Positions 1 to 9,236 of a stretch of DNA of 38,179 nt are shown piece by piece. Position numbers and translations under genes: made by a program. Source of the DNA: Propylenella binzhouense. Its GTDB lineage: Bacteria > Pseudomonadota > Alphaproteobacteria > Rhizobiales > Afifellaceae. The stretch's first letter is position 1; each line of letters opens with the position of its first letter. The stretch lies in NCBI RefSeq assembly GCF_009866965.1, contig NZ_SPKJ01000035.1:1-38179 (forward strand), written 5' to 3'. The notes below the pieces were generated by a model, which saw only the letters and a list, made by a program, of their open reading frames with translations, was not told the DNA's origin and made no database searches.

Positions 1-37
1 GCCTCATCGATCTCTTCCCACCAGCCGAATGCGCCAA

Positions 38-1515
38 CTACTTCAAAGCGGCAGGGTATGATGCAACCTGATCGGATTCCGCTCTAGCATAGGGGAGGAA
101 GTCGACCCCCTCGATCGGGACAAAGACGGCTGAGCGGAACAGCCGAAGTTTCTCCGGCTGGCCCTTTAGCGTGAAATGCTCCGCGATCACTGGCAGGAGC
201 AAGGCCTCGGCGATGCCCTCCACGAGTAGGACGCGGCCCCCAAAGAGCAAGGCAGCTTTGGTGACGTCGAGGTACCGGTCGATCTTGCGGCGTTGCAGAT
301 CATCGAGGTCAATCTGCGATAGCGGAATACAACGGGTTGAGCGGCGCATAACCGCAGCGGTGGCGGTCGCCGCGAGCCCATCGATGGCATCCCCCGCATC
401 GCCTGTCCCCTCAGCGATTCCCCCCTGAATGGCGGCGGCGTCCGCCTCGGCTGGAGATGCGGATTCTTCGGGACCATAGGATTTCGCAGGCGGCGCCGGA
501 TCCACGGACTTGAAGACGACCAACTGCTTGCTGCTGACCCAAGCCGAAAGGTTGGGAGAGTGGCTGGCCACGACCACTTGGATTTCGCCGGCCGGACCGT
601 CCTCCGTTTTGATTGCGCGTGACTGGCTGGCCTGGTCCTTCAGGAAAGACAGGACCGCGGCTTGCAGCTGCGGATGCAGGTGTGCCTCCGGCTCCTCCAC
701 CAGGAACAGGGTCAAGTCGGCGTTTCGCACCTTTTCCAGCTCGACGGCGGTCGTCGCCATGAACAGGAGGTTGGCGTAGCCGTGGCCAGAGTAGCGCAAG
801 TCTTCAGGGTGGACGCCGTGGTCAGCTAGCTTGAACCGGAGGTCGCGAGCGATATCGACCAGCGCCTCCTGCGGTGCGAAGCCGAGTGCGGCCGCTTGGG
901 GCCGAACGCTCGCGGTCAGGGCCGTGAGGCCCTTTCCGACCGCCTCGTCGACCTTGGTCAAGACGTCGTGCTTCGCCTGCCTCGCCAGCTCGCGAGCGAG
1001 ATCCTCAGCATTCGTGTCGCCGAGGAAGTGGTTCAGCAGGGCCATGATCCGCGTCGGATTGCCCGACGCCAGTGCGCGCTTCGCGTCGCGAAGAGGCTGC
1101 AAATAGACGTGCCTGACCATGTCATGGCACCCCGGTTCCGGCATGTTGCCAGGCTTTCCCGCCCACAGCTTGGGCGGTCCCCAAAGGCGCCATTGTAGCG
1201 GATGCCGAACCGCGCCTCAGAAAGAGAGGAATCGGTGGTGGCGGAGATCAGTCGCCCTTGCTGACCAACGCTCAGATCACTAAAGGCCGCTTCGAGCTCG
1301 AAGCCCTTGGTCGGGCTTTGGAACCGAACATCAGTGGGTTCACAGTAGATTTCCCGTCGACCACCGAGCGGTTGGGTCACCAGCCGGATTGCATCGATGG
1401 CGTTGCTCTTCCCCCCATTGTTCTCTCCAACGAAGACCGTGAGGTCCTTTTGAAGCTCGATTTCGCCCGCATCGAACGAGCGGAAGTTTTTTAGACCTAT
1501 CGTCTTCAGAAACAT
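38..1515 (-). pseudogene. OLD-family ATP-dependent endonuclease, frameshifted and truncated
   Basis: The start codon at 1515 follows a GGGGGAT ribosome-binding site and opens with MFLKTIGLKNFRSF, the typical N-terminus of RecF/OLD-type ATPases. The Walker A motif is GENNGGKS. At about 1165-1180 the frame is lost: the N-terminal frame runs into unrelated residues while the neighbouring frame continues the family sequence (VRHVYLQPLRDAKRALASG). The second frame has the ABC-type Walker B LFLVEEPEAHLHP and the first acidic motif of the TOPRIM domain (LLVEGIAEALLLP), then ends at 38 soon after PIEGVDF. The later TOPRIM DxD motif is absent. Family members, many of them phage-defence nucleases, are usually about 550-700 residues. 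I see a frameshift and a missing C-terminus, so I call it a dead gene. A sequencing error could explain the frameshift but not the early stop. It lies outside the island repeats. Confidence 0.8.
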
Positions 1516-1698
1516 GGAATCCCCCGAGGGGCTGAGTCTCCCCCGGGCGGCTGATGTTTGCAACCTGTCGGCGTTGCACTTGAGAACGCTACAACAGCAA
1601 CCCCACTCGCCCGCTTGCCAGCGGGCGCTCCCGAGGTCAGCAACGGTTCAATGGGGGACCCTGGTTCCCAGTTTCGTTCTGGAATGGACCGAGCTTAG

Positions 1699-1811
1699 AT
1701 TGGCGCGCCGGAGAGGATTCGAACCCCTGACCCCCAGATTCGTAGTCTGGTGCTCTATCCAGCTGAGCTACCGGCGCCCGGGCGGGGAGGCCCCGCCGCG
1801 AAGTGGGCCAC
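1699..1811. repeat. Left 113-bp direct repeat (attL candidate)
   Basis: This stretch is identical to 24169-24281. It starts two bases beyond the tRNA 3' end and runs through the whole tRNA plus 34 bp of its 5' flank. Identity stops sharply on both sides. An integration duplicate normally spans only the tRNA 3' part, so the inclusion of the full gene and upstream flank is unusual. Confidence 0.9.
1701..1777 (-). tRNA. tRNA-Arg(ACG), left copy
   Basis: The minus strand folds into a complete 77-nt cloverleaf. The acceptor stem is GCGCCGG/CCGGCGC with discriminator G and encoded CCA. The anticodon stem is CCAGA/TCTGG with loop CTACGAA, giving anticodon ACG. The T-arm is AGGGG TTCGAAT CCTCT. The gene is identical to the copy at 24171-24247. 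Its 5' flank beyond 1811 is island DNA, so whether it has a working promoter is uncertain. Confidence 0.95.
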
Positions 1812-2461
1812 CGGAGGAAAATCACTGCAGACTCAGTCACCTGGCAGTTGCTGCCGATGTACGAACGGGATCTGCCCCCGTGCGCAGAGCACATGTGGAG
1901 TCGGCCCCCCGCTGTGACAAGAGTGTGACAGAATTTTTCCTCGGCAGGCCTGCTAGGAGGGCGCAGGATCCGGCGTGACAGCTTTTGGGAAGACGAAAAG
2001 CTGGCTCCCTCCGGATAGCGCGGCTCTGCCCTTCCCGACTTAACGCGCCGGGCAGTACCCCCGAGCAATTTCAAAGACGAGCTCGGCAGCATGCCTGCCT
2101 TCACGCCGCGCTCCGGTGAGCACCGATCGCATCTGACGCCGCAGATCGTCAGGATCGCTGCGTAGCAGTTCCGCACACCCCGAATTGCACTGCCTTATCG
2201 AACAGAGGGCGTGTTGAATATTCCTCAAAGAAGCCGAACGCGAATGAGCCGAGTCACAGCGAGGCGGCAGCGAACCCCAACTGAGGAGAATTTGTGGCAA
2301 ATTTGTTGACCAAGGTTGTCCCGTCTGCAATCTTGGATCGTACCGGTTCCTTGACCCCCTCCCTTCAAGCCGGCTCGCCCGTGGGCGTTTCCGCCCGCTG
2401 ATAACAAACATCCATGTGCGCCGTCTGGCAGTTCGGCGCCGTGCCGCTGTCTGGAGTTGGA
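1812..2461. other. Gene-poor left end of the island
   Basis: These 650 bases between the left repeat and the RTX gene hold no gene I can support. They contain the paired TGTGAC motif at 1913-1929. On the minus strand, about 2040-2175 gives a short stretch with coding-like composition (ending in LVFEIARGYCPAR), but I cannot match it to a family and the frame upstream looks non-coding. The RTX promoter should lie in the last 100-200 bases; I see no convincing -35/-10 pair. Confidence 0.5.
1913..1929 (+). promoter_or_regulatory. Candidate integrase arm site, left end
   Basis: TGTGACAAGAGTGTGAC is two TGTGAC hexamers whose starts are 11 bp apart. The same arrangement, with the same AG before the second hexamer, occurs at 24106-24122 inside the other end. 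Tyrosine recombinases of this type use short repeated arm sites near the attachment core. Assigning these as arm sites is inference. Confidence 0.5.
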
Positions 2462-5400
2462 ATGTCCACCATCATTTCCGAAGATACGACTTGGAGCGCG
2501 GGCTCGACCATCACGCTTACTGATGACATCCAGATCGCACCGGGTGTCACGCTGACCATTGAACCGGGCGCGATCATAGAGGGCGATCAGTACAGCATTA
2601 CTGTCTTCGGAACCCTCGACGCGAGCGGCTCATCTATAGAGCCGATTCTTTTTCACGACGCTTATGTTTTTTTGAGCACATCAAGCTCGGCAGAGGGATT
2701 CATTGCGTTTGACTACGTACAGATCGAAGGTGGCGCGCTTTTGGCTTCTACGGGCTATGGTATGTATGGCGCTTTTGAAATTAGGCACTCTGTAATATCC
2801 AGCTCGTCCTATTCTGATATCTGGTACCCATCTGGAGACTCGATCATTGATTTGACCGTGTTCATAAATTCTCTTGGCGTAAGTGTCGGCACCAGTTCTG
2901 GCCTATTCACATTTAGCGACAACCTAGTCTGGAATGAGGTGCCCATTGATGGATTTTCCGCCTTGCAGGTTTGGGCTTCCTACAATGGACCTGTTTCCAT
3001 TGTCGATAACGCGTTTCTGTCTCCTGATTCGCTAGGCCTGCGCCTGTCGCTCGGCGGCTACGTCTCGGGGTCAGGAAATTATTTTGGCACCTCAGACGCC
3101 AGCGCTATTGCTCAGACCATCTATGATCGCAGCGACGATCTCAATGTTGACCATTATGTGGATCCGGCCATCATCTCGTTAACGCCTGCGTCGACGCTCC
3201 CAACAAGCATATTCTCGTTCTTCGATCTGACGCTCCCGCCCGAGATAATCTACGAGGGGCGGCTTGCCGGAAGTGCGGATATCTCGATCACCGGCAATGA
3301 TCTTTCAAATCTTCTGGTTGGAAACGACGGCTCCAACACGCTGGATGGCGGGATTGGGGCTGACACCATGACCGGTGGTGACGGGGATGACGTCTTCATC
3401 GTGGACGATCCGAATGACGTCTTGTTCGAGGACACTGACGGCGGAACCGATCTGGTCCTTTCCTCTGTGAGTTACTCATTGGGAGCCAACCTCGAGAACC
3501 TGACGCTGACGGGATCTGACGAAATCGATGGGGACGGAAATTCCCTCGCCAACATGATCACCGGCAATGATGCCGCGAACATCCTCACTGGCGGACCCGA
3601 CAATGACACCCTCATTGGGAGCGGGGGCGACGACACCTTGGATGGCGGAGCAGGCGCCGACCTAATGGAAGGTGGGTCCGGCGATGACAGGTATGTCGTC
3701 GATGATCCGGGCGACGTGGTGAGCGAAGAACCGGGCGCCGGAAACGACACGGTGCTCTCCTCGATCAGCTACACACTCGGGAGCGATGTCGAGAACCTGA
3801 CACTGACCGGGACGGGCTCTATTGACGCGACCGGCAACGCCTTCGCCAATGTGATAACCGGAAATTCCGGTATGTACAATGATCTGAGTGGCGGCGGCGG
3901 AGATGATATTCTTATTGGCACCGGCACGTCCTTGAACGAGTTAAACGGCAACTCCGGAGATGATATAATATATGGGAGCAGCAGCACTGACTTTATTATG
4001 GTGAACACCCACGATGGGGAGGATCCTGGTCATGATACTGTTTATGGTGGGAATGGTGATGACACTCTGTGGTATCAGCGACTTGATCTTGGCTCGGAGC
4101 CAATTATATTTGATGCAAGGCCGGATAACACAGGGTTTGGATATACATCTGATGGCACAATATTTACCGAGATTGAACGATTTTCTGTCTCAACCTGGGA
4201 CGGGAATGATGTAATATACACCTTGGATGGCAATGATACGATAAATTCATCGAACGGAGATGATTGTATTTCGTCTGCAGGAGGCGACGATTCAATCAGC
4301 GGAGGCTTCGGTAACGACACCATTTACGCAGGCTCCGGCGCCGACATTATCAGTGGCGATCTGAGCACCATTAATACGCAGTTCGATTCGTCTGATGTCA
4401 TCTACGCGGGCGCTGGAAATGACGTTGTCCATGCTCGTGGCGGAAATGACAAGGTCTACGGCGGGGCGGACAGCGACGAACTGTATGGCGATGACGGCGA
4501 CGATCTGATCGACGGCGGCACCGGTTCCGACGTCATGTTCGGCGGCGTCGGGAACGACACGTTTCTCGTCGACAGCATCGGAGACGCTATCAGCGAAGAC
4601 CCGGAGCAAGGGACGGATCTTGTGTCCTCGAGCGTGTCTCACACGCTTTCCGCACACCTGGAGAATCTCACGCTCACCGGAAGCGAGTCGATCGACGGAA
4701 CAGGCAACGTACTCGACAACATCCTGACCGGGAATGATTCCGAGAACCTGCTGTCCGGTCTCGCCGGAAATGACACCCTCACCGGCGGGGCCGGCAACGA
4801 TACGCTCGATGGCGGCGAAGGCGTCGATACGGCAAGCTACGCGGAAGCCGCCGGGGCGATGGTCGTGAACCTCACAACCGGCAAGAGCACCGGAGACGGT
4901 TCAGATAAATTTAGCGCAATCGAGAACGTTGTCGGTTCGGCCTTTGACGACAAGCTGCTCGGAAATGCCGAAGCAAACGGTTTGTCGGGCGGATCGGGCA
5001 CCGACATGCTGTTCGGCCTCGGCGGTGATGACACGCTCGATGGTGGCGCAGGAAGCGATACCGCAAGCTATGCCTATGCGACGGGGTCTGTGATCGTCGA
5101 TCTCGCTACCGGAACTGCGACCGGCGACGGAAATGACACACTGATTTCCATCGAGAACGTGTCCGGGTCGAGCTTCGATGACGTGATCGCCGGTGACAGC
5201 GGCGCCAATGTCCTGAACGGCGCGTCCGGAACTGACACCGCGACGTACAGCGGGTCAGCCGCGGGAATCACCGCGAACCTGACCAACGGCATGGCGAACG
5301 GGGACGGCACCGACAGACTCGTCAGCATCGAAAATCTGACGGGCTCCTCGTTCGACGACAAGCTGCTCGGAAACGGGTCCGCGAACGTTCTGTCGGGAGG

Positions 5401-6718
5401 CGGCGGCAACGATATTCTGTTCGGCCTCGGCGGCGATGACACGCTCGACGGCGGTGAGGGAAGCGACACCGCGAACTATGCCTATGCGCTCGCAGGGGTA
5501 ACGGTGAACCTTACGAACGGTATCGCGACGGGAGACGGGACCGACGAGCTCGCCGATATAGAGAACGTCACCGGATCAGGCTTCGACGACAAGCTGCTCG
5601 GTGACACCGGAGCGAACACCCTTTCGGGAGCCGGGGGTGACGACACGCTCTTTGGGCTTGCGGGTGACGACCGGCTTGAGGGCGGGGCGGGGAACGACAC
5701 CGCGAGCTACAATTATGCGATCGCCGGCGTCACCGCGAACCTCACGAACGGAACCGCGACCGGAGACGGAACCGACACGCTTGTGAGCATCGAAAACCTG
5801 ACGGGCTCCTCCTTTGACGACAGGCTCCTCGGCAACTCGCTCGCCAACATGCTGGCGGGCGGCGCCGGCGACGATATGCTTTTCGGGCTCGGGGGCGACG
5901 ACACGCTGCAGGGCGGCGCAGGAACCGACACCGCGAACTACAATTACGCCGCTCAAGGCGTGACTGTGAACCTCACAAGCGGAACGGCGGCTGGCGACGG
6001 TGCCGACAAGCTCACGTCAGTCGAGAACGTCACGGGCTCGGCATTCGATGACAAGCTCGTCGGAAATGCCGATGCAAACCTCCTCTACGGCGCCGCGGGT
6101 GACGACACGCTCTTCGGGCTTTCCGGTGACGACACGCTGAGCGGCGGCGCGGGGACGGACACCGCCAGCTACGTGTACGCGAGCGGCCCCGTGACGGTCG
6201 ACCTCGCGCTCGGGACGGCCACGGGCGATGGCACCGACACGCTCATCAGCATCGAAGACCTCATCGGGACCAGCTTCGCGGATCTGATCTACGGCAATGA
6301 TGGTGCCAACCAGCTTTCGGGCGGAACCGGCTCCGACGAGATCCATGGCGGCGGCGGCGATGACCACCTGTTCGGAAACGACGATGCCGACGTCCTTTAT
6401 GGCGATGGAGGCACCGATGTGCTGCGGGGCGGGGCCGGCGACGACCTGCTCTCGGGCGGAGCCGAAGGCGACTGGCTCTTCGGAGAGGATGGTGCCGACG
6501 TGTTTGCCTTCGCTGACGATGTGGGTCGTGACACTGTCGGCGACTACCTGGACGGGATCGACTGGTTCGACCTTTCCGCCCAGACCGGGGCCACGGAATT
6601 CGCCGATCTTTCATTCACCGCTAATGCGGGCGGCGTTCTGGTCGACTACGGCACGGGTGAGTTCTTCGTCGCCGGCGCCGACATCGCCGACTTCGATTCC
6701 AGTGACTTCTTCTTCTGA
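2462..6718 (+). CDS. Large RTX calcium-binding repeat protein, type I secretion substrate
   Basis: This is a predicted secreted protein of 1418 residues. I chose the ATG at 2462 (MSTIISEDTTW) because GGAG sits 7 bases upstream; an in-frame ATG at 2414 adds 16 unlikely residues. Residues ~10-260 look like a right-handed parallel beta-helix, with short strand repeats resembling pectate-lyase or adhesin folds. From ~residue 285 onward there are many GGxGxDxLx nonapeptides that bind calcium after export. These include blocks with the common linker SYTLGxxxENLTLTG. Residues ~790-1310 consist of seven 77-residue modules. The last ~60 residues are acidic and glycine-rich and end in DSSDFFF, like the C-terminal signal read by type I secretion systems. 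There is no N-terminal signal peptide and no transporter gene in the island, so it would need a chromosomal type I exporter. Catalytic function is not evident; an adhesin or matrix protein is plausible. GC content is low around 2640-3000 and 3895-4300 compared with the rest. Confidence 0.9.
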   Translation: MSTIISEDTTWSAGSTITLTDDIQIAPGVTLTIEPGAIIEGDQYSITVFGTLDASGSSIEPILFHDAYVFLSTSSSAEGFIAFDYVQIEGGALLASTGYGMYGAFEIRHSVISSSSYSDIWYPSGDSIIDLTVFINSLGVSVGTSSGLFTFSDNLVWNEVPIDGFSALQVWASYNGPVSIVDNAFLSPDSLGLRLSLGGYVSGSGNYFGTSDASAIAQTIYDRSDDLNVDHYVDPAIISLTPASTLPTSIFSFFDLTLPPEIIYEGRLAGSADISITGNDLSNLLVGNDGSNTLDGGIGADTMTGGDGDDVFIVDDPNDVLFEDTDGGTDLVLSSVSYSLGANLENLTLTGSDEIDGDGNSLANMITGNDAANILTGGPDNDTLIGSGGDDTLDGGAGADLMEGGSGDDRYVVDDPGDVVSEEPGAGNDTVLSSISYTLGSDVENLTLTGTGSIDATGNAFANVITGNSGMYNDLSGGGGDDILIGTGTSLNELNGNSGDDIIYGSSSTDFIMVNTHDGEDPGHDTVYGGNGDDTLWYQRLDLGSEPIIFDARPDNTGFGYTSDGTIFTEIERFSVSTWDGNDVIYTLDGNDTINSSNGDDCISSAGGDDSISGGFGNDTIYAGSGADIISGDLSTINTQFDSSDVIYAGAGNDVVHARGGNDKVYGGADSDELYGDDGDDLIDGGTGSDVMFGGVGNDTFLVDSIGDAISEDPEQGTDLVSSSVSHTLSAHLENLTLTGSESIDGTGNVLDNILTGNDSENLLSGLAGNDTLTGGAGNDTLDGGEGVDTASYAEAAGAMVVNLTTGKSTGDGSDKFSAIENVVGSAFDDKLLGNAEANGLSGGSGTDMLFGLGGDDTLDGGAGSDTASYAYATGSVIVDLATGTATGDGNDTLISIENVSGSSFDDVIAGDSGANVLNGASGTDTATYSGSAAGITANLTNGMANGDGTDRLVSIENLTGSSFDDKLLGNGSANVLSGGGGNDILFGLGGDDTLDGGEGSDTANYAYALAGVTVNLTNGIATGDGTDELADIENVTGSGFDDKLLGDTGANTLSGAGGDDTLFGLAGDDRLEGGAGNDTASYNYAIAGVTANLTNGTATGDGTDTLVSIENLTGSSFDDRLLGNSLANMLAGGAGDDMLFGLGGDDTLQGGAGTDTANYNYAAQGVTVNLTSGTAAGDGADKLTSVENVTGSAFDDKLVGNADANLLYGAAGDDTLFGLSGDDTLSGGAGTDTASYVYASGPVTVDLALGTATGDGTDTLISIEDLIGTSFADLIYGNDGANQLSGGTGSDEIHGGGGDDHLFGNDDADVLYGDGGTDVLRGGAGDDLLSGGAEGDWLFGEDGADVFAFADDVGRDTVGDYLDGIDWFDLSAQTGATEFADLSFTANAGGVLVDYGTGEFFVAGADIADFDSSDFFF
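4826..6388 (+). repeat. Seven in-frame tandem modules, 231-bp period, within the RTX gene
   Basis: Module starts (DTxxY) fall at 4826, 5057, 5234, 5465, 5696, 5927 and 6158. The spacing is 231 bp (77 codons) except for the second module, which is 177 bp. The missing 54 bp equal 18 residues, exactly two RTX nonapeptides. Each module contains DTASY, a VNLTxGTATGDGTD strand pair, SIENLTGSSFDDKLLGN and closing GGDDTLDGG nonapeptides. Confidence 0.9.
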
Positions 6719-6730
6719 CGACGGATCAGC

Positions 6731-6771
6731 AGATCGGGGTGGCTGCCGGTTCTCCCGCAGCCGCCCCATCT
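6731..6771 (+). terminator. Strong hairpin just after the RTX gene
   Basis: GGGGTGGCTGC (6736-6746) pairs with GCAGCCGCCCC (6757-6767) over 11 positions including one G-T. AGAT and ATCT extend the stem at its base. It lies 13 bases after the RTX stop. No T-run follows, so it may act as a terminator or as a transcript 3'-end stabiliser. Confidence 0.55.
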
Positions 6772-6849
6772 GCCTCGACCTGCTCCCCTGATGCCTTCCT
6801 TTGAATAACCTTTGTCCCGAGGAGACGGGAGAGCCGTTTGGGCAACGGG

Positions 6850-6990
6850 CCGATCGAAATTCGCCGCCGTGCACTTGCCTATTTCCCGCAAGAATCTCTC
6901 CGAGTACGGTGCCGTTTATGCGTTCGACTAAGCCATTCGTGCGCGGCACGGCGCCGACCCGCGGGGCGTGGCTGCGATAGACGTGCAGGA
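6850..6990 (-). pseudogene. Remnant of a DDE integrase-core transposase
   Basis: Read on the minus strand from about 6990, the sequence gives VPRTNGLVERINGTVL. This resembles the segment around the catalytic Glu in IS3/IS481-type transposases (TNGxVERxNxT). The frame degrades within about 20 codons and no D-D part is found upstream. It is probably a short scar of an old insertion. The stretch 6991-7244 between it and the next feature shows nothing I recognise on either strand. Confidence 0.35.
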
Positions 6991-7244
6991 CGTCGTTGGC
7001 TCGACCCGCTCCGGCGCCCGACAGCGGCTGTAGCGGGTCGAGCCCGTGGTCGGCGGGGAACTATGGATGGTGATGGCGAGACGCACTGCCCACACAGGGC
7101 CAGACGCGTTCGCACTCCTCCGACTGCGTGGCAGCCTACAAGGTCGCCTGTCGCCTCAACGCCCCAAGCAGCCGCGCTCTATGGCACAAGCAGAACAACG
7201 TAGATCCGGCGGCCGAACCGGTTCAGATTCACTCCAGCATTAGT

Positions 7245-7371
7245 TCAACACAACACAGCTACAACTCCTCCAATTCGTGTGAACTGCATTAATGGTTCAG
7301 TGCATCCTGCGACTGTCATTCCTTGTTGTTTGACAAAGCTTCTCGTCCCAACCTCGAACGGATCGGCTCTC
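7245..7371 (-). pseudogene. C-terminal end of a small lipoprotein gene, cut off by the IS
   Basis: Removing the IS at 7372-8628 and one copy of its TCTC target duplication joins the minus-strand frame of 8802-8633 in phase with this segment. The frame passes through a codon run encoding [16 protein letters not shown] and continues to a stop at 7245-7247. The in-phase join over 41 codons supports this as the original 3' part of the gene. The last part of the sequence is weakly protein-like, so the true original stop is uncertain. Confidence 0.5.
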
Positions 7372-7432
7372 TGACCTGCCCCCTTCCTGATCCCCTGGTT
7401 TGAGTGAGAGTCCGTCACCCAAGGAGACGGAC

Positions 7433-7696
7433 GTGAAGAAGAGCAGGTTCAATGAGGCGCAGATCATCGGCGTTCTGCGGGAGCAGGAAGCCGGGAGCCC
7501 GACGGCGGAGGTGTGCCGCCGGCACGGAATCAGCGAGCAGACCTTCTATCGGTGGAAGGCGAAGTACGGCGGCATGGGCGTGTCGGACGCCTCGAAGCTG
7601 AAGGCGCTGGAGGACGAGAACCGGCGGCTGAAGAAGCTCTTGGCGGAGTCGATGCTGGACGTGTCGGCCTTGAAGGACCTGGTGGGAAAAAACTGA
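7433..7696 (+). CDS. IS3-family transposase OrfA
   Basis: This 87-residue protein starts at a GTG preceded by AAGGAG. It has a helix-turn-helix (residues ~5-45, with [20 protein letters not shown]) that binds the IS ends. A leucine-zipper-like coiled coil follows ([18 protein letters not shown]), used for multimerisation. It ends LVGKN just after a slippery A AAA AAC. Alone it acts as DNA-binding regulator; fused to OrfB by frameshifting it gives the active transposase. Confidence 0.92.
   Translation: MKKSRFNEAQIIGVLREQEAGSPTAEVCRRHGISEQTFYRWKAKYGGMGVSDASKLKALEDENRRLKKLLAESMLDVSALKDLVGKN
7687..7693 (+). other. Programmed -1 frameshift site A AAA AAC
   Basis: In the orfA frame the codons are GGA AAA AAC TGA. 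This places the classic slippery heptamer AAAAAAC directly before the orfA stop. A slip of one base back gives [15 protein letters not shown] and continues into orfB, which has no nearby start codon with a ribosome-binding site. This matches the known way IS3 elements make OrfAB. Confidence 0.8.
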
Positions 7697-8601
7697 CATC
7701 GCCCGCGGCGCGTCGGGAGGCCGTGCTTCGCCTGATGGCGGAGCGCGGCTTCTCGCAGCGGCGCGCCTGCGGGCTGGTCCAGATCGATCCCAAGACGGTG
7801 CGCCGCACGCCCGATCCGGGCGATGTGGACGTGCGCGAGCGGCTGCGGGGGCTGGCGGCGGAGCGTCGTCGCTTCGGCTACCGGCGGCTCGGCATCCTGC
7901 TGCAGCGAGAAGGCGTCAGTATGAACAAGAAGAAGCTCTTCCGGCTCTACCGCGAGGAGGGCCTGGCGGTGCGCCGCCGGCGCGGCCGCAAGCGCGCCAC
8001 CGGCACGCGGGCGCCGATGGCCCTGCCGGACGGCCCGAACCAGCGTTGGAGCCTGGACTTCGTGGCCGACGCGCTGTCGTGGGGCCGACGCTTCCGGATC
8101 CTGTGCATCGTCGACGACTTCACCCGCGAGGCTCTGGCGCTGGTCGTCGACACCTCGATCGGCGGCCGTCGCATGGCCCGCGAGCTGGATATCCTGATCG
8201 GCCGGCGGGGAAAGCCGCTCACCATCGTCAGCGACAACGGGACCGAGATGACCAGCCGGGCCATGCTGGAATGGACCAACCGCACCGGCGTCGGCTGGCA
8301 TTACATCGCGCCGGGCAAGCCGCAGCAGAACGGCTTCGTCGAAAGCTTCAACGGCAAGCTGCGCGACGAGTGCTTGAACGAGGAGGTCTTCGCCAGCCTG
8401 GCCGAAGCCCGCGTCGTGATCGAGCGCTGGCGGCTCGACTACAACCACGTGAGGCCGCACTCGGCGCACGGCGGGCTGACGCCGGAAGCGGTGCGGCTGA
8501 ACCCCGCGGCCGGTCGGCTGCGCAACCTCAAAGGCTCCGCCGCCCGGCCGCTACCGCCGCCGCTCCAGATCAACTATCAACCCCCAGGGCTCTCACAATG
8601 A
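7693..8601 (+). CDS. IS3-family transposase OrfB (DDE integrase domain)
   Basis: The part of the OrfAB transposase made after the -1 frameshift is about 302 residues; the first internal ATG in frame is at 7735. An N-terminal HTH_21-like region ([11 protein letters not shown], then [15 protein letters not shown]) precedes the rve integrase core. Catalytic acidic residues are visible in WSLDFVAD, in VSDNGTEM and in the Glu of [17 protein letters not shown]. It catalyses IS excision and insertion. All key residues are present and the frame is uninterrupted. Confidence 0.92.
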   Translation: MTSPAARREAVLRLMAERGFSQRRACGLVQIDPKTVRRTPDPGDVDVRERLRGLAAERRRFGYRRLGILLQREGVSMNKKKLFRLYREEGLAVRRRRGRKRATGTRAPMALPDGPNQRWSLDFVADALSWGRRFRILCIVDDFTREALALVVDTSIGGRRMARELDILIGRRGKPLTIVSDNGTEMTSRAMLEWTNRTGVGWHYIAPGKPQQNGFVESFNGKLRDECLNEEVFASLAEARVVIERWRLDYNHVRPHSAHGGLTPEAVRLNPAAGRLRNLKGSAARPLPPPLQINYQPPGLSQ

Positions 8602-8632
8602 TCGAGGGACCAGCGGGGGGGCAGGTCATCTC

Positions 8633-8802
8633 CAACGACCGTTGATGTAATAGAGGTACAATGACTCTGCGCCAGTATATGCCCGCACGGGGTTCTTTGC
8701 ATTAGAACTAACGCACACAGTCCACGCCGCCCGCCCGCGCTTCTTCACTTTGTAGGCAGCGGTCAGCACGGCATCCCTGACGCTATGAATTCTTAGCCAG
8801 CG
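8633..8802 (-). pseudogene. Middle part of a small lipoprotein gene, now separated from its start
   Basis: The minus strand reads SVRDAVLTAAYKVKK, then AWTVCVSSNAKNPVRAYTG and LYLYYINGRWR up to the IS edge. The SVRDA / VCV-NAKN / YTG pattern is what I would expect to follow the LKDPY motif of small alphaproteobacterial lipoproteins. An LKDPY motif ends the plus-strand lipoprotein start at 9087-9236. No sensible start precedes it on its own strand. I infer it is the continuation of that gene, now in opposite orientation because a segment between 8803 and 9236 was inverted. Confidence 0.5.
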
Positions 8803-9236
8803 ACCGTGAGGTAAGCCCATGACAGTATTTGATAATGTCTACGGTGATGCAAGTTAAAATGCATATATATAATATTTTTTATCACCAGGTTACATGCTAT
8901 ACTGTTCTGTATTGAACTGCGGCTGTGAGGATCGGGAATGGCGAGATGTAGCAATCCTATGGACCAATAGGTTACGCTGGAGTGGAGGAAGCCGCGCGAA
9001 TGACTATAATCCACGGCAGCGGCTCTAGACTGTTGATAATCCGCCTCCAAACATATACATAGACGGTTAATAGGGGGGCAATCATAATGCGATTCATGCG
9101 AGTGTCAGCCATAGCTTTTGTTTTGGCTGGTTGCGTATCCACTCAGAGCGCTGAAGGAGTTTCTCTAGCGCCGCTGCCTGAGACGTGGCGTTCCGAGCTG
9201 GCAGCCGAGTTTAGGGGCATGCTAAAGGACCCGTAT
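8803..9236. other. Probable inverted segment containing a lipoprotein promoter and 5' end
   Basis: Flipping this ~434-bp segment would join LKDPY directly to SVRDAVLT in one frame. Both breakpoints carry a CTAT/ATAG tetramer in inverted orientation (GACGCTAT at the left, GTATAGGTC at the right). The segment is AT-rich (about 8830-8900 contains TATATATAATATTTTTT), unlike its surroundings. No invertase gene is adjacent. It holds no complete gene. Confidence 0.4.

Larger units (their letters stand above)
7372..8628 (+). mobile_element. IS3-family insertion sequence, IS407-group-like, complete
   Basis: The element is 1257 bp long. Its ends are imperfect inverted repeats: left TGACCTGCCCCCTTCCTG, right (inverted) TGACCTGCCCCCCGCTGG. 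It is flanked by a 4-bp direct duplication TCTC (7368-7371 and 8629-8632), as expected for IS407-group members. It carries orfA and orfB in the usual overlapping -1 arrangement with an intact DDE domain, so it may be active. It interrupts the lipoprotein fragment described at 7245-7371 and 8633-8802. Confidence 0.92.

Noticed and set aside
2040-2411. 123-codon minus-strand open frame in the left end of the island
   Set aside because: Only the last ~40 codons look coding-like, no family match is apparent and no ribosome-binding site supports the start.
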